Made by a program: the position numbers and the translations under genes
The notes under the pieces: generated by a model
What the model saw: the letters and a program-made list of their open reading frames with translations, nothing else
Told to the model about the DNA's origin: nothing
The model's database searches: none
Assembly (NCBI GenBank): GCA_963966275.1
Contig: CAWZYQ010000061.1
Coordinates: forward strand, 1 to 21,832
Source of the DNA: UBA10427 sp003500135
GTDB lineage: Bacteria; Bacteroidota; Bacteroidia; Cytophagales; Cyclobacteriaceae
DNA length: 21,832 nt
Reading direction: 5' to 3'
Part shown: one piece after another, positions 8,201-16,056 of the stretch
Numbering within the stretch: position 1 is the first letter of the stretch
Layout of the letters: every line of letters starts with the position of its first letter

Positions 8201-11200
8201 GTCAATATACCGTTACGATTTCCAATGCCGTAACCAGTTGCGTTTCGGCGCCCGATACAATATCGATACAAGACAATACCATCATACCGGATATCACGCT
8301 GGCAGTGACTGATCAACTTTCCTGTGCACCGGCAACACCAACCGGTCAGATACAGGTGAGCAGCTATACTGCGGGAACTGTCGCAGATTACAGCTTTGCC
8401 TGGTTTGAAGACGATACTTCGGGCATTCAGCTCTCGCCCACCACCGAGGTGATCAGCAACCTCGATAGCGGCGACTACGCCCTGTTGATCACGCACAATA
8501 CCAGTGGCTGTACCAATGTTTATTATGCGCGTGTTGACCAACGCATTGTATATCCGGATGTCGATACCGTTACCGCGGTGGCTTCTACCTTCTGTTACAG
8601 CAGCGCCAATGGCGAACTACAGGCAGCCGTAAACGGAGGCCTGGGCGATGAAGATGGCTACGAGTTTATCTGGACCAACCTTGGTACCGGCGCTACACTG
8701 GCGTCAAATGCCGATACTTTGATCAATATGCAACCCGGTGATTACGAAGTGACCGTGGTTCACCCTGATACCTTATGTTACAGCAGTCCGGTGCGTGCAG
8801 TCGTTTTGGACAACACCGTAATACCAGGACCCGATATCGCGATCACCGACAATACCTCATGTGATCCGACCAATCCGAACGGATTGCTGGAAGTAACTGC
8901 TGTGCCAAATGAAGCTGCTTATGCGCTGGGGGATTACAACTTTGACTGGTACACAGGAGCCGACACGACAGGCGCAGCGACAGAAAGTGGAACGAATCCT
9001 TATGACACATTAAGTGCAGGTGTATATGCCCTGCACATTACAAATAACGTAACGAGCTGCGACAATGTAGTTTTGAGTTCGATTGACGACCTCAGCACCA
9101 TACCGGTGATAGATAACATTAATGTGAATCCGGTGGTCAATTGCGGTGACCCGTACGGCAGTAGCGCTACAGTGACAGCGTTGAACGGAACGGGTTCTGT
9201 ACCCGCCAACTACACCTTCGAGTGGACCAACATTACCGATCCTTTGAATATCGAAGTTATTCCGGAGACCGGAAATGCCATATCTGACAACGTACTGGAC
9301 GCCTATGCGCTTCCGGCAGGGGATTATGAGGTGATCGCTTATGATCCTTATAACTGTCCTTCCGACCCGGTAAGTTTCCAGATCACTGATGATTCTGATG
9401 ACCCGGTCGTAAGCCTGGTGACCAGCCCGAATTCATCGTGCGACCCGACATTTTTCAATGGTTATATTACAGCCGACGTTTCGGGGAATGCACCTAAAGT
9501 AAGAACAGACTTTACTTTTGCATGGGAAGCAATACCTGGCGGCGCCCCGGTTGCAGATGTAGAACAGGATACCCTGGCCTACAACCTGGGTAGTGGCAAC
9601 TACCGCCTGACCCTTACTGACATCGCCACGCAGTGTACCACTTCTTCAGTAGCCAGCATCATCAATGCTCCGGCAACAGCGCCACTGATCGATACGGTTT
9701 ACACCCAGGCCCTTTTAAATTGTGCCAGCCCGGATGGTGAGATCAGTTGGAATGTAAGTCCGATTGAAACCATTCCTCCGGCCAATACAACAGATAGAAC
9801 GTATACTTTTTACATGGAACCGGGGACATCCGTTGATCCTGCAACAGCTACTTATTCCGATCAAACTACTGGCGGAGGTGATGACGAAGTAGTATTTGCC
9901 AATTTGGATTTCGGTGATTTCACAGCGGTAGTGGTGGATGAATTTACAAGATGCCAATCTGATCCGATGAGTGTATTTCTGGATGAAGCGCCGGATTTAG
10001 AAATTAATGTCAATAAAGTTTTCCGACCTTCAGCATGTAATGGTCTGGATGGAATTGTAGAAGTAACAGCATCATCAACCAATAACTCTTCTCCTACGGG
10101 TTCAGGCTTCAATTTTTCATGGGAGTTTTTAGGAGATAGTCCACTGAACAGTCCGCAAGCATTTGTGGGCACTATATCCAATAGCCCATTTTTATCTGAA
10201 GGAACAAATCTAACTTCAGGTTTTTACAGGGTAATAGTTGATGACAATGAAACCGGATGTACGGGTGAGAAAGTAATCTATTTGGAAAGCCAACCAGTAC
10301 CTGTTAATGTAATTTTAGATTCCAATAATACAGCAAAGTGTGATCCAGGAGAAGGTGATATTCAATTTAGAATAGACAAACAACCATTGAGTTTGCCGCT
10401 TGATCAATATAGGGTTTATTTGTATTCAGGAGATATAATTGATCCTGCAAACCTCTTGGATTCTGCTGATATGGTAGATGGGCCTACATTCATCGGAATA
10501 TTCAATTCTTTGTCTCCAGGAACTTATCTGGTTGTTGCTCGTGAAATTGGTGGCGCCAGATGTTTTGCTGAACCCTCCGTAGTTGATATACAGTTGATAC
10601 CACCTGAGCCGGTAATTTCTTTAACTCCAACTGTTGATTTTACTTGCACAGGAGCTTTAAATGGTACAGGTGCTATAACCACAGCAATAGAAGTTGGTGG
10701 TGTACCAGATAACGGTTATGTTTTCGAATGGTTTGTTGGCACCGATACATCATCGAGTGGTACAATGATCGGAACGAACCAGAATATCAGTGATTTATTT
10801 GCAGGCACTTATACTTTGGTAGCAACAGATAATGATGATTCAGGACCAGACGGTGAAGGATGTATCTATACAGAAACGGTGACAATACAAAAAGACCTCC
10901 GTGATCTGCAAATCACTGATGCCGACATTACCGATAAGCATGTCTGTAATGCAGACAATGGTGAGGCGGTTGCCACAGGGATTTCAGAAGACGGCGTGGC
11001 GAACCTGATAACCGCACTACCTGATTATCAATACTTTGAACTCAGGGATAGCAACTTTGATTCATTGACTTCATTCAATGGTAATCCACCGACACCTTTC
11101 TCAGATTTAGCTCCCGGCGATTACTACATGATTGCACAAAACGATGTCACCAAATGTTTCACTACCCCATATAGCTTTGAAATAGAAGATGTGACCGTAA

Positions 11201-14200
11201 AGCCAACGATCAATATGGCGCTTTCTTCACCAAATTACAGCTGTATCAGTGGTGGCGGAACCGGTGAGATCACGGCGGATGCCAATGGCAGCGTTAATCC
11301 GACAGAATACGACTTTACCTGGTTCCAGGGTACGGATACTTCGGGGGTTACCAATACACCGATCACTTATGCCCCACCGCATATTGCGCCTAACCTCGAC
11401 GACACTACCTATACCGTAGTCGTTACGGACATCACGGATGACAATGCAGGATGTGTGGCCAAACGTTCACTTACCGTTCCATACGTGAAAACCACAGTAA
11501 CCATACTGGAAGCAGATATTGCGATTACGGATCAGACCATATGCGGACCGAACGGTACTATTGCGATCACTGCCATCAATGAAGACTTTCGGGATGGCAA
11601 TCCGCCGGCAGTAACAAATCCTCCATATTTAGGATTTTATGATGCGGAATTGCTGAATGATCAATTGCATCCGATCAACCCCGCCTTTCCCGATAGTGCC
11701 TATGCCAACTTTGATGCGGTTGCCGGGGCATTTACCAATGTGCCTGCGGGTACGTACTACGTACGTGCGCTCAATGCCACAACAGGTTGTTCATTCGGGC
11801 CAACTACTCAAGCCATTGTAAGAGACCGAAGCAATGAGCCTTTATTTGCCATAAACGAAACGAACCCGGATGAATCTTGTCCGGGAGGTATGCCCAATGG
11901 CGCCTTGTTAGTAACCGCCGCGGGCGTTTCGGACAATGACACCAACCAGGGGAACTTCACCTTCGACTGGTACGAGACAGCCGGTAATACTTTGATTCGC
12001 TCCGGGGCTACCATAAACGGACTGGCTGCCGGTCAGTACCGCGTGCTCGTGACAGACAATTCCGGTTTGGACCAAAACTGTACGGTGGAAGGTACCTTTA
12101 CGGTATCGCGCGACCAGCGAACTGTGGCTGTGGCCGCCTCTCCTTTTGACCAAAACGTTTGTTACCCGAATGGAGAAGTAAATATTGACCGGGTTACTAT
12201 AAACGGTACTGACGACTTAACCTTTAGTGGTGATTATCAGTTCAGGTTGTTAGATGACCAACGCAATGTGCTCATCACCTATTCTGACGATTCGACCTTT
12301 ACCGGACTGAATGCTGCTACCTATTTCGTTATGGCACGCGATGTGCAAAGCAATTGTGTATCGCAACCGTTCCAGGTACGCGTAGATGACATCAGTGTAG
12401 ATCCAAATGTAGGCATCGCACTGGTCCAGCCTCAGTACAGCCGCAATCCGGACCCGACCTCATGGACAGGCGCCCTGCTGGGCAGTGCGAGCCATCCGAA
12501 TGCCAATATAGATGCTGAAGGATATACCTACAGCTGGCACCAGAACTCTGTTTCAGCGCCTCAAATAGGTGCTACTTTGGATATCGACAGCCTGGATCAG
12601 GGAGTTTACATTCTGGAAGTGACCAGCGATTCTACGCTGTGTACCAACACGGCGGTATTCAACCTGCCATTCGAGTTCCTATTACCGGAATTCAGACAGG
12701 ACCTGGCCAACCAGACAGTATGTGCCCCTGCTGATGGTAGAATAACGATTTACGACGTAAACCTGTCTGATTTCAGGAATCCTGATACACTGCGGAATTA
12801 TGTAGTATACGGTTTTGTCGGACAGTACGATCCGAACAACCCTGACTTTACTTCTTCCGGTGCCGATACGGCAAGATGGAGCAATCTGTCTGAAGGCATT
12901 TATTATCTGCAAATCAGGGAAAGCCGATGGCGCCTTGAATCACAGCCTGTTTCTGTAATAATTGAAAATGTAAGTACTGATCCGGTGATCTTCTTCAATC
13001 CGTCGGTATCACGTGACCAAACCAGTTGCGAACCGAATGATCCATTATCAGTAAATGGGGCAATTGGTATAACCGCCCAGGAAGTGGACAACTCGACCGA
13101 TACTTATCAATATCAATGGTACCGGGGGGTAAGCGTTGACCCGGCCAATATCATAACCGATTCAACGAGAAGCGTCATAACCGGAATGATGTCGGGAAGC
13201 TATACGGTTGAGGTATTTAATGACCTGACCCAATGTACTTCTGCCAAAACATTTAATATCGTGGATGATATCAACCGTCCGGTAGTAAGCGCTTCGGCAA
13301 CGCCGCTTACCAATTGCAATCCGGCGCCGGTAAATGGTGTAGTCGCGGCGAACGTAATCAACTCGAACACCTCGCATATCTTCAACTGGTATGTAGGTAC
13401 TGAAGCTACGGGTACTCCGGACTTTGAAGGTCCGGTATGGGAAGATCGTCCGTTGGGTGAGTTTACTGTACGGGCGATCGACGCCAGCCTCGGAACGTGT
13501 ATTTCCGATCCGGTAACGGTACGTGTAGATGACGGTACCATGCGACCTGTCATTAACTTGCAGCCGATCCTTCCTCTGGTCAACTGCGATCCGGAACGTC
13601 CGAATGCTGTAGTTGCAGCCACGGTTAATGGAAATGTGGTTGGGCACACATTTGAATGGTTCTATGAAGATAACTTGTACTATTCAGGCCCTACGGCTGA
13701 CAATTTGAGTGACGCCACCTATCAGCTTGTTGTAACCAATGACATAACCCAGTGTGCATCGACGGTAGATGTTCGTCCTGATGTGGCATTCCGATTGGTT
13801 GATGCACCGGATGTAGCCATTCTGCAGGACCGTACCAGTTGCCTGGTACCTAATGGAGCGGCAACCTCGAATGTGAATGGAAATGTGGCCGATTATATCT
13901 TCCACTACTACTATATCAGTAATGGTGAAGAGCAAACTGATAATCGTTTTGAAAACAACATTATTTACGACCTCGACTCCACCGGCTACTATGTGACGGC
14001 GGAAGACCGGTCAACCGGATGTTTCTCTGAGCCAATGCGCTTCTATATTGACGATGCGACCTATTATCCGGAATTTATCGTGGAAACCACACCTTCCAAC
14101 TGTATTGAACCTACGGGTACCGCTGAGATCAGGTATGAAGATGTGACGCAATTTGTAAGCAACGTTGATTACATCAACCTGGAAACCGGTGAGGAATACA

Positions 14201-14595
14201 ACAATGAAACGCTGAATAATGTGCCATTTGGTGAGTATATGGTATTGGTAGAGGGTACGGAAGGATGTATTAATGAAAAAGAATTCAGCATTTTGGGCGA
14301 TGTTATAGTGTACAATGGAGTATCGGCCAATAATGACGGTAGAAATGATATTTTCAATGTATTGTGTATTGATCAGTTTCCCGAGAACAATGTGAAGATC
14401 TTTAACCGTGCCGGCATGCTGGTATACGAAATGGACGGTTACGATATCAATGATTCGCAAAAAAGTTTTGATGGTATCTCCAATAGGGGCGCTGCAATAG
14501 CCGGAGAAACATTGCCGGTGGGTACTTATTTCTATGTTATCGATAAAAATGACGGAAGTAAACCAATAGTAGGATATTTAGAGCTGGTTCGATAA
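5245..14595 (+). CDS. Giant SprB-like surface adhesin with L-type lectin domain and T9SS type B sorting domain
   Basis: The product has 3116 residues. Two in-frame starts exist: ATG 5245 and ATG 5260. The second gives the more typical signal peptide (MRKILLTFAF, cleaved near WAQ). Residues about 29-303 are an L-type (legume-like) lectin domain, with DGLAF at 86-90 and VELDTWNNNDGQD around 149-161, where Asp/Asn residues normally bind calcium and sugar, plus D177-H178. A cadherin-like domain follows (about 310-407, with NDNDPDGDAL). Then come 26 Ig/SprB-like repeats, the first interrupted by a MAM-like domain (about 446-588). Residues about 3023-3116 are a type B gliding-motility C-terminal domain (GVSANNDGRNDIFN, KIFNRAGMLVYE). 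The architecture suggests a filament carrying a sugar-binding tip, exported by the T9SS and used for gliding or attachment, as SprB is in Flavobacterium. Direct identity to sprB is not claimed. A porP/sprF gene follows after 12 bp. GC content varies strongly between repeats. Confidence 0.9.
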   Translation: MRSNYMRKILLTFAFIFLLGLTQTWAQDPFITRYDAIKRSERCFTITEDINNQFGAVWWTERVDFSQDTLFNFVVYMGDKNGNGADGLAFVMHNDPQDTLIDPSRTWNAGGKTYKVEAATGDRGGGLGYADHYTINGQALQRIFPSVAVELDTWNNNDGQDGRNASGWPASPYRGWDHTAVVYNGNMYTEQQVITDNQGNTDRILPLLPILDSSGNVFYGNNKNIEDNRCYTFQIRWEVNADGTQTLELWVDDYDGTTNTSNLQLVMTHTDDMINNVFGGRTVYRFGFTGSTGGARNEQTICLLGENLTPFARDDFVSIPLNTISVIDVESNDNDPDGDALSVPVIITPPRHGTANIFDSVDIDFMRYTPNTNFVGIDSAVYVTCDVNSTKCYAKCDTATVYINVDCVPFSIDAQQLAPNVKCVDSLPDNGSAEAMLAAGSSMWGTLWLEDFSDLSTGTQNDAGATAWTSNGCGRVIYNRYRLWNCTGLFETQEIDISAYTDVSVSINLESNGPMENADYLNVFYVLDGGAEVPFPTNGQNVNNFGNRVATADNLNGNTLRIVIRSRTSANNESYFWDNIRVQAIGAGVTNINFDWYYDRLPDGAPDHTGQVINNLRHGAYYITGRDAITGCPSDTVSVTIDSTGSTVDGFIYNIAPFTSCILPYDGELGAGVRSVGDTLTAGYTFEWYPSNFPKVGPPIRIGPIASNLPANSFAAVIIENATGCETLVVDTVQNNVSLPIISASNLADVTSCINPNSGIAQANVGGTTTGYTFEWFIGNSVQTAPPDYVGDTIDVLPGTQNYTVQAIDNVSQCASDPVTITIQDLSSPPVPVVTNIEPQISCDPNAPTGALSAVVDDGGTQTTTGYTFTWFNGPNDVIPARPGYTGGPDVDSLTAGAYRLIVEEDATGCTAQLDTVVEEAIDTVIIDNLVAAPLTSCVSPDGSITITPDGNIADFTYQVYAGNGVIPANLIADGSNNVFNNLDAGQYTVTISNAVTSCVSAPDTISIQDNTIIPDITLAVTDQLSCAPATPTGQIQVSSYTAGTVADYSFAWFEDDTSGIQLSPTTEVISNLDSGDYALLITHNTSGCTNVYYARVDQRIVYPDVDTVTAVASTFCYSSANGELQAAVNGGLGDEDGYEFIWTNLGTGATLASNADTLINMQPGDYEVTVVHPDTLCYSSPVRAVVLDNTVIPGPDIAITDNTSCDPTNPNGLLEVTAVPNEAAYALGDYNFDWYTGADTTGAATESGTNPYDTLSAGVYALHITNNVTSCDNVVLSSIDDLSTIPVIDNINVNPVVNCGDPYGSSATVTALNGTGSVPANYTFEWTNITDPLNIEVIPETGNAISDNVLDAYALPAGDYEVIAYDPYNCPSDPVSFQITDDSDDPVVSLVTSPNSSCDPTFFNGYITADVSGNAPKVRTDFTFAWEAIPGGAPVADVEQDTLAYNLGSGNYRLTLTDIATQCTTSSVASIINAPATAPLIDTVYTQALLNCASPDGEISWNVSPIETIPPANTTDRTYTFYMEPGTSVDPATATYSDQTTGGGDDEVVFANLDFGDFTAVVVDEFTRCQSDPMSVFLDEAPDLEINVNKVFRPSACNGLDGIVEVTASSTNNSSPTGSGFNFSWEFLGDSPLNSPQAFVGTISNSPFLSEGTNLTSGFYRVIVDDNETGCTGEKVIYLESQPVPVNVILDSNNTAKCDPGEGDIQFRIDKQPLSLPLDQYRVYLYSGDIIDPANLLDSADMVDGPTFIGIFNSLSPGTYLVVAREIGGARCFAEPSVVDIQLIPPEPVISLTPTVDFTCTGALNGTGAITTAIEVGGVPDNGYVFEWFVGTDTSSSGTMIGTNQNISDLFAGTYTLVATDNDDSGPDGEGCIYTETVTIQKDLRDLQITDADITDKHVCNADNGEAVATGISEDGVANLITALPDYQYFELRDSNFDSLTSFNGNPPTPFSDLAPGDYYMIAQNDVTKCFTTPYSFEIEDVTVKPTINMALSSPNYSCISGGGTGEITADANGSVNPTEYDFTWFQGTDTSGVTNTPITYAPPHIAPNLDDTTYTVVVTDITDDNAGCVAKRSLTVPYVKTTVTILEADIAITDQTICGPNGTIAITAINEDFRDGNPPAVTNPPYLGFYDAELLNDQLHPINPAFPDSAYANFDAVAGAFTNVPAGTYYVRALNATTGCSFGPTTQAIVRDRSNEPLFAINETNPDESCPGGMPNGALLVTAAGVSDNDTNQGNFTFDWYETAGNTLIRSGATINGLAAGQYRVLVTDNSGLDQNCTVEGTFTVSRDQRTVAVAASPFDQNVCYPNGEVNIDRVTINGTDDLTFSGDYQFRLLDDQRNVLITYSDDSTFTGLNAATYFVMARDVQSNCVSQPFQVRVDDISVDPNVGIALVQPQYSRNPDPTSWTGALLGSASHPNANIDAEGYTYSWHQNSVSAPQIGATLDIDSLDQGVYILEVTSDSTLCTNTAVFNLPFEFLLPEFRQDLANQTVCAPADGRITIYDVNLSDFRNPDTLRNYVVYGFVGQYDPNNPDFTSSGADTARWSNLSEGIYYLQIRESRWRLESQPVSVIIENVSTDPVIFFNPSVSRDQTSCEPNDPLSVNGAIGITAQEVDNSTDTYQYQWYRGVSVDPANIITDSTRSVITGMMSGSYTVEVFNDLTQCTSAKTFNIVDDINRPVVSASATPLTNCNPAPVNGVVAANVINSNTSHIFNWYVGTEATGTPDFEGPVWEDRPLGEFTVRAIDASLGTCISDPVTVRVDDGTMRPVINLQPILPLVNCDPERPNAVVAATVNGNVVGHTFEWFYEDNLYYSGPTADNLSDATYQLVVTNDITQCASTVDVRPDVAFRLVDAPDVAILQDRTSCLVPNGAATSNVNGNVADYIFHYYYISNGEEQTDNRFENNIIYDLDSTGYYVTAEDRSTGCFSEPMRFYIDDATYYPEFIVETTPSNCIEPTGTAEIRYEDVTQFVSNVDYINLETGEEYNNETLNNVPFGEYMVLVEGTEGCINEKEFSILGDVIVYNGVSANNDGRNDIFNVLCIDQFPENNVKIFNRAGMLVYEMDGYDINDSQKSFDGISNRGAAIAGETLPVGTYFYVIDKNDGSKPIVGYLELVR
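6466..14298 (+). repeat. 26 tandem Ig/SprB-like protein repeats
   Basis: Residues 408-3018 of the adhesin divide into 26 units of roughly 80-110 residues. The shared plan is a proline-containing start, a first Cys (often TSC or NC followed by a Pro-Asn/Asp-Gly turn), a central FxW or YxF strand, a G-x-Y-x-(V/L) strand, a second Cys and a closing strand ending in an acidic D/E-D/N. The two cysteines are kept in almost every unit and probably form a disulphide. Unit 1 is split by an inserted MAM-like domain. Unit 20 lacks the first Cys and unit 21 the second. Unit 26 is short. DNA identity between units is low, so these are old duplications rather than recent copies. Confidence 0.8.
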
Positions 14596-14607
14596 TTTGC
14601 ATGAAAG

Positions 14608-15540
14608 ATGAAGTGTCTTAGATATTTTTTAAGCTTAATACTTGTACTGTCGTCATGGCAGGCTTTTGCCCAGCAACGGCCCATCATTTCCCAGTACATG
14701 TTCAATCAACTTGTACTTAATCCTGCTTATGCAGGCAGGGACGACTATACCTCATTTAATGCCGTTTACCGAAGTCAGTGGGTCAATGTGCCTGGTGCGC
14801 CGGAATTGGGCTCATTCACTGCTCAAACTGGTTTTAAAGACCGACCAATTGGTGTGGGATTGATGTTGGCTTCGGATAGAATTGGTATCCATAACAATAT
14901 GTTTATTTTCGGAAGTTACGCGTATAATATCAGGATGCAAAACGGTGGCAAACTGGCCCTGGGACTGCAGGCAGGTTTTAACTATTTGACCAGTGATTTC
15001 AATCAACTTGATATTCTTGATCAGGATGACCCCTACCTGTCCGGCCAACAAACCAAATTTCTTCCTAACTTCGGTACCGGACTGTACTATCACGATGCCA
15101 AAAACTATGTAGGGGTATCGGTACCTTACATTCTATCCAATAAACGCATCAGGGAAGGTGACTTTTACCGTGATGTACGCATTGACCGGAATTACTACAT
15201 CAGCGCCGGACGACTGATCGATATCGGGCCGAGAATTATATTAAAGCCCTCAATGTTACTCAGGCTGGGTGACAATATGCCCATTGGCTACGATCTGAAC
15301 ATCAACTTTTACTTCGATGAAATAGTAGGGTTCGGGGGCTCCTATCGCAGTGGCGACAGCTTTACCATCCTATTTGAAATGTGGGTGAACCGCTATCTGA
15401 AATTCGGATATGCCTATGACTATGTGATCAGCGATATAGGCGGGTTTACCAAAGGTACACACGAATTGATGCTGCGTTACCGCGTCAATTTTAGTGCACC
15501 CCGCAAGCACCGCATGTGCCCGGGGCAGTTGTATTTCTAG
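14608..15540 (+). CDS. PorP/SprF-family type IX secretion system membrane protein
   Basis: The 310-residue product has a signal peptide (about 1-22, ending WQAFAQQ) and is a canonical full-length PorP/SprF protein. SQYMFNQLVLNPAYAGR near the N-terminus, SQWVNVPGAPE and the closing THELMLRYRVNF strand are family landmarks. The predicted barrel strands alternate through the rest. PorP/SprF proteins act in the outer membrane with the T9SS; SprF of Flavobacterium is needed for surface export of the adhesin SprB, and its gene lies next to sprB. This gene starts 12 bp after the giant adhesin ends, so it is almost certainly co-transcribed and dedicated to it. An ATG at 14601 runs into TAG within seven codons, so 14608 is the start. 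Unlike the paralogue at 224-1756 it has no SPOR tail, only a short basic end with one Cys. Confidence 0.93.
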   Translation: MKCLRYFLSLILVLSSWQAFAQQRPIISQYMFNQLVLNPAYAGRDDYTSFNAVYRSQWVNVPGAPELGSFTAQTGFKDRPIGVGLMLASDRIGIHNNMFIFGSYAYNIRMQNGGKLALGLQAGFNYLTSDFNQLDILDQDDPYLSGQQTKFLPNFGTGLYYHDAKNYVGVSVPYILSNKRIREGDFYRDVRIDRNYYISAGRLIDIGPRIILKPSMLLRLGDNMPIGYDLNINFYFDEIVGFGGSYRSGDSFTILFEMWVNRYLKFGYAYDYVISDIGGFTKGTHELMLRYRVNFSAPRKHRMCPGQLYF

Positions 15541-15686
15541 ATACCAGCGCTGTCTGTTCCATCGGCGAAGGTATCTCCACAATCCTCATTAACTATAAGA
15601 TTGATAGGGAAACATGCTTAATCTTCCTTATTCATTAGAAAAGCCTTCTGACCATATCCAGACTAAACATACAGGATATTTAAGAA
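15541..15686. other. Non-coding spacer after the second operon
   Basis: No coding region is seen. A 6-bp inverted repeat GATACC (15540-15545) / GGTATC (15570-15575) has a 24-nt loop and no T-tract. AAGATT/AATCTT around 15597-15625 is also weak. I see no convincing terminator for the porP/sprF gene. Confidence 0.4.
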
Positions 15687-15906
15687 AAGTATATATTTAT
15701 ATTAAAACAAGTATATATTTATTTAACGATAAGTATATACTTATTTATATTTATGTATATATTTAATTACAGACATGTATATACATATTTACAAACATAT
15801 ATATATTTACTTTAATACAAGTATATACTTATTTATATTTAAGTATATATTTAAATTCATTTATATATATACTTTATTTTATTTAAATATATATTTAAAA
15901 TTATAT
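15687..15906. repeat. Ten-unit tandem array of 22-bp AT-rich repeats
   Basis: Units start at 15687, 15709, 15731, 15753, 15775, 15797, 15819, 15841, 15863 and 15885, an exact 22-bp period with no indels. Unit position 1 (A), positions 4-9 (TATATA) and position 12 (T) are identical in all ten; position 3 is G in seven and A in three. Units 3 and 7 are identical over all 22 bases and begin with the perfect palindrome AAGTATATACTT. Position 10 alternates C, T, C, T from unit 3 to unit 10, giving a 44-bp super-period. The preceding 22 bp look like a decayed further unit. The array lies between convergent genes and has no evident coding function; its role is unknown. Confidence 0.88.
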
Positions 15907-16056
15907 GCTTCTGACCTGGATTTCTCATTGCCCGTAAAAATCTATTTTTATTTAAAAAAACCTGTGAAGCAGAGTTTGAATGTAGGTCAATCACTATTCA
16001 GTCATGGTATTTTTTAATTAAGATTCAAAAAACGTATTGAATGAACAAAAGTGTTC
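15907..16056. other. Spacer between the repeat array and the convergent gene
   Basis: No gene is seen. Stop codons in the minus-strand frames soon after the stop at 16057, and the short length, rule out a T9SS C-terminal domain here. A small inverted repeat ATTCAA/TTGAAT (16023-16042) lacks a T-tract on the minus strand, so it is a poor terminator. Confidence 0.4.

Noticed and set aside
8053..8541. 162-codon minus-strand frame inside the adhesin, with several similar ones (13162-13647, 14011-14460)
   Set aside because: These are antisense shadows of the Ig-like repeats; they recur at the same place in repeat after repeat and have no protein-like domains.
15540..15575. Inverted repeat GATACC/GGTATC as terminator of the second operon
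   Set aside because: The loop is 24 nt and no T-tract follows, so it does not look like an intrinsic terminator.
15687..15906. CRISPR array
   Set aside because: The units are contiguous with no unique spacers, only 22 bp long and AT-only in most positions; no cas genes are nearby.
15775..16017. Open frame of 80 codons rich in Ile, Tyr and Phe
   Set aside because: It is the 22-bp AT repeat array read as protein; the composition is a product of TATATA repeats and it has no start context or homology.
16023..16042. ATTCAA/TTGAAT hairpin as terminator of the minus-strand gene
   Set aside because: Weak A/T stem, and no T-tract directly follows on the minus strand.
15907..16056. Frameshifted T9SS sorting domain after the minus-strand gene
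   Set aside because: The space is only 150 bp, shorter than such a domain (about 240 bp), and stops occur in the minus-strand frames with no sorting-domain motif.
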